This document shows, piece after piece, positions 62,562-64,000 of a stretch of DNA of 64,000 bases. This DNA comes from Bacteroidia bacterium (GTDB lineage Bacteria; Bacteroidota; Bacteroidia; Chitinophagales; Chitinophagaceae). The stretch's first letter is position 1; each line of letters opens with the position of its first letter. Below the pieces are notes generated by a model. It was given only the letters and a program-made list of their open reading frames with translations, was not told the origin of the DNA and ran no database searches. The translations under genes were made by a program, and so were the position numbers. Location: the NCBI GenBank assembly GCA_030426665.1, contig JAUHYD010000008.1, positions 62,001-126,000 on the forward strand, written 5' to 3'.

Positions 62562-64000
62562 ATGGAAAGCAATCAGGACAAAGCAATCACGCTAGCAGAA
62601 ATACAGGACTTTAAAGGAAAGTACCCCAAGCAGCTGTGGTATCTATTCTTCTCTGAGATGTGGGAACGGTTTGCCTTTTATGGTATGCGTGGAATGCTTA
62701 CCATATTTATGGTGGAGCAATTGCTACTAAATGAGCGTGAAGCCAATCTGCAATATGGTGGCATTCAAGCGTTTATCTATACTATGACGTTTATTGGCGG
62801 ACTGTTTGCCGATAAACTCCTCGGGTTTCGCAAGTCTATATTCTGGGGTGGCCTGATGATGATAATAGGCAGCTTTACACTGGCATTCTCGCCAAAAGAA
62901 CTCTACTACATTGGTATAAGTTTTACCATAGTCGGGACGGGTTTCTTCAAACCCAACATATCCACCATGGTGGGGAGTTTGTACAAAGAAGGTGACCCCC
63001 GACGAGATGCGGGCTTCGGGTTGTTCTATTCCGGTATCAATATAGGTGCGTTTCTGGGTGGGCTGCTTTGTATTAAGGTTGCCAATAATTACTCGTGGAA
63101 TGCCGCATTCTCACTGGCAGGAATTGGTATGATTATCGGACTGTTAGCTTTTATATTCACCAAGCGTTCTTTGGGTCCGATTGGGCTATCGCCAATGGCG
63201 GGCAAAGTAACTGCCAAGAAAATACGCCTCTACGACATTATGGTGTATGCAGGGTCGCTGCTTGTCATTCCGTTCATTCTGCTATTGGTATCAAATACCG
63301 ACTACACAGACTACTTTATGTACACAGTAGGCCCGCTGGCGCTGCTATACATCATCTACGAGATGCTAAAGTTCAGCAAGGTGGAGCAACAAAAACTCAT
63401 TGCCGCTCTTGTATTTATCATTTTCAGCATATTCTTCTGGGCGTTTTTTGAGCAAGCCGGCGGTTCGCTGAGCCTGTATGCGCGGTATAACCTCCACAAC
63501 TCTCTGCTGGGTGTAACCATAGACCCCAACGAGATAAATAACTCGTCCAATTCCATCTTTGTTATTGTTTTCAGTCCGTTGGCTGGTCTGCTATGGATGT
63601 GGATGGGCAAAAAGAAGATAGAGCCTAATACGCTTATCAAGTTCGGGCTGGGCTTCCTGTTTGTGAGTCTGGCATTCTATATATTCTACTATACCCGCTT
63701 CTTTGCAGACCCACAGGGCAAAACCTCTTTGAACATCTTTACACTCGCCTACCTTGTTATCACGATAGGAGAGTTGTGCCTCTCGCCAATCGGGCTGTCG
63801 CTGATGACCACACTGGCACCCCAAAAGCTGCAAGGTATGATGATGGGTATGTGGTTTCTGGCGAGCGCCTACGGGCAATATGCAGCCGGCATACTGGGTG
63901 CGGGCATGGCAACGGTAAACGAAAATGCCACACTCACCGAAAAGATGATGTCATACACAGATGGCTACAAACATCTGGCTATCTACGCATTGATAGCAGG
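62562..64000 (+). CDS. Second POT-family peptide transporter (cut by window edge)
   Basis: The frame opens with ATG at 62,562 and runs to the right edge without a stop, 479 codons so far. The same family marks as the gene before it: SEMWERFAFYGMRG, LFYSGINIGAFLGGLL, FWAFFEQAGGSLSLYA and GELCLSPIGLSLMT. The two differ too much for a recent copy (the first lacks the short N-terminal MESNQDKAITLAEIQDFKGK extension). It likely has its own promoter since a terminator separates it from the first gene. Full family length is about 500-560, so only the last helices are missing. Confidence 0.92.
   Translation, partial: MESNQDKAITLAEIQDFKGKYPKQLWYLFFSEMWERFAFYGMRGMLTIFMVEQLLLNEREANLQYGGIQAFIYTMTFIGGLFADKLLGFRKSIFWGGLMMIIGSFTLAFSPKELYYIGISFTIVGTGFFKPNISTMVGSLYKEGDPRRDAGFGLFYSGINIGAFLGGLLCIKVANNYSWNAAFSLAGIGMIIGLLAFIFTKRSLGPIGLSPMAGKVTAKKIRLYDIMVYAGSLLVIPFILLLVSNTDYTDYFMYTVGPLALLYIIYEMLKFSKVEQQKLIAALVFIIFSIFFWAFFEQAGGSLSLYARYNLHNSLLGVTIDPNEINNSSNSIFVIVFSPLAGLLWMWMGKKKIEPNTLIKFGLGFLFVSLAFYIFYYTRFFADPQGKTSLNIFTLAYLVITIGELCLSPIGLSLMTTLAPQKLQGMMMGMWFLASAYGQYAAGILGAGMATVNENATLTEKMMSYTDGYKHLAIYALIA

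Overview
This window is a piece of a Bacteroidota chromosome, most likely from the Chitinophagaceae or a nearby order. The evidence is a set of families that are largely confined to this phylum (DUF4290, DUF4834, DUF4836, DUF3127, and a DUF2795 protein of the Bacteroidota type), a type IX secretion (T9SS) C-terminal sorting domain, lipoproteins with SSC or SAC lipoboxes, tRNA genes without an encoded CCA, and many copies of the Bacteroidota -7 promoter element TAnnTTTG. No plasmid, phage, IS element or CRISPR array was seen. Both window edges cut a gene: an RND/MMPL exporter on the left and a POT-family transporter on the right.

Left third (1-26,700). This is mostly housekeeping and envelope genes: the exporter fragment, a DUF2795 protein, a LolD-type ATPase, a CPBP membrane protease, tyrS and cysS, phosphosulfolactate synthase (comA), a small membrane protein next to lpxB, trigger factor, the ribosome-rescue hydrolase arfB divergent from a PaaE-like ferredoxin reductase, a polytopic membrane protein, and mgtE. 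Then come a 1796-residue thioester alpha-2-macroglobulin lipoprotein paired with penicillin-binding protein 1C, the split proton-translocating transhydrogenase operon pntAA-pntAB-pntB, and a small EGF-like lipoprotein.

Middle (26,700-42,100). A tRNA cluster Thr(TGT)-Tyr(GTA)-Gly(TCC)-Thr(GGT) sits behind a textbook Bacteroidota promoter. It is followed by a 745-bp gene-poor stretch, tuf with a strong terminator, and a small methyltransferase. Next is the outstanding object of the window, a single 3991-codon gene for a T9SS-exported surface protein. It is built as three IPT/TIG modules, each followed by exactly seven FG-GAP calcium motifs (read as three seven-bladed propellers). After each propeller come Big_2-type Ig repeats, 3, 3 and 22 copies. 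The last nineteen repeats keep an exact 216-bp period, and inside them is a younger 432-bp two-repeat unit copied three times.

Right third (42,100-64,000). This holds a one-chain UvrD-like helicase with a Cys-containing PD-(D/E)XK nuclease domain, a nucleotide-sugar epimerase, rpmI-rplT without infC, a 61-residue unknown protein with clpX, a persulfide-dioxygenase/rhodanese protein, an M28 peptidase, a VanX-like dipeptidase, a UbiA prenyltransferase-maf pair, DUF4290, an S4 RNA-binding protein, a BNR-repeat lipoprotein, a DUF4836 lipoprotein with DUF3127, tRNA-His, purD, and two tandem POT transporters.

Much of the window serves translation (tyrS, cysS, tuf, tRNAs, L20, L35, arfB, trigger factor) and envelope building or defence (lpxB, LolD, PBP1C/A2M, VanX-like, T9SS cargo). 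Promoter comparison suggests shared start regions: tig and tuf share 13 nt starting inside the -7 box, and rpmI and tRNA-His share an 18-nt block.
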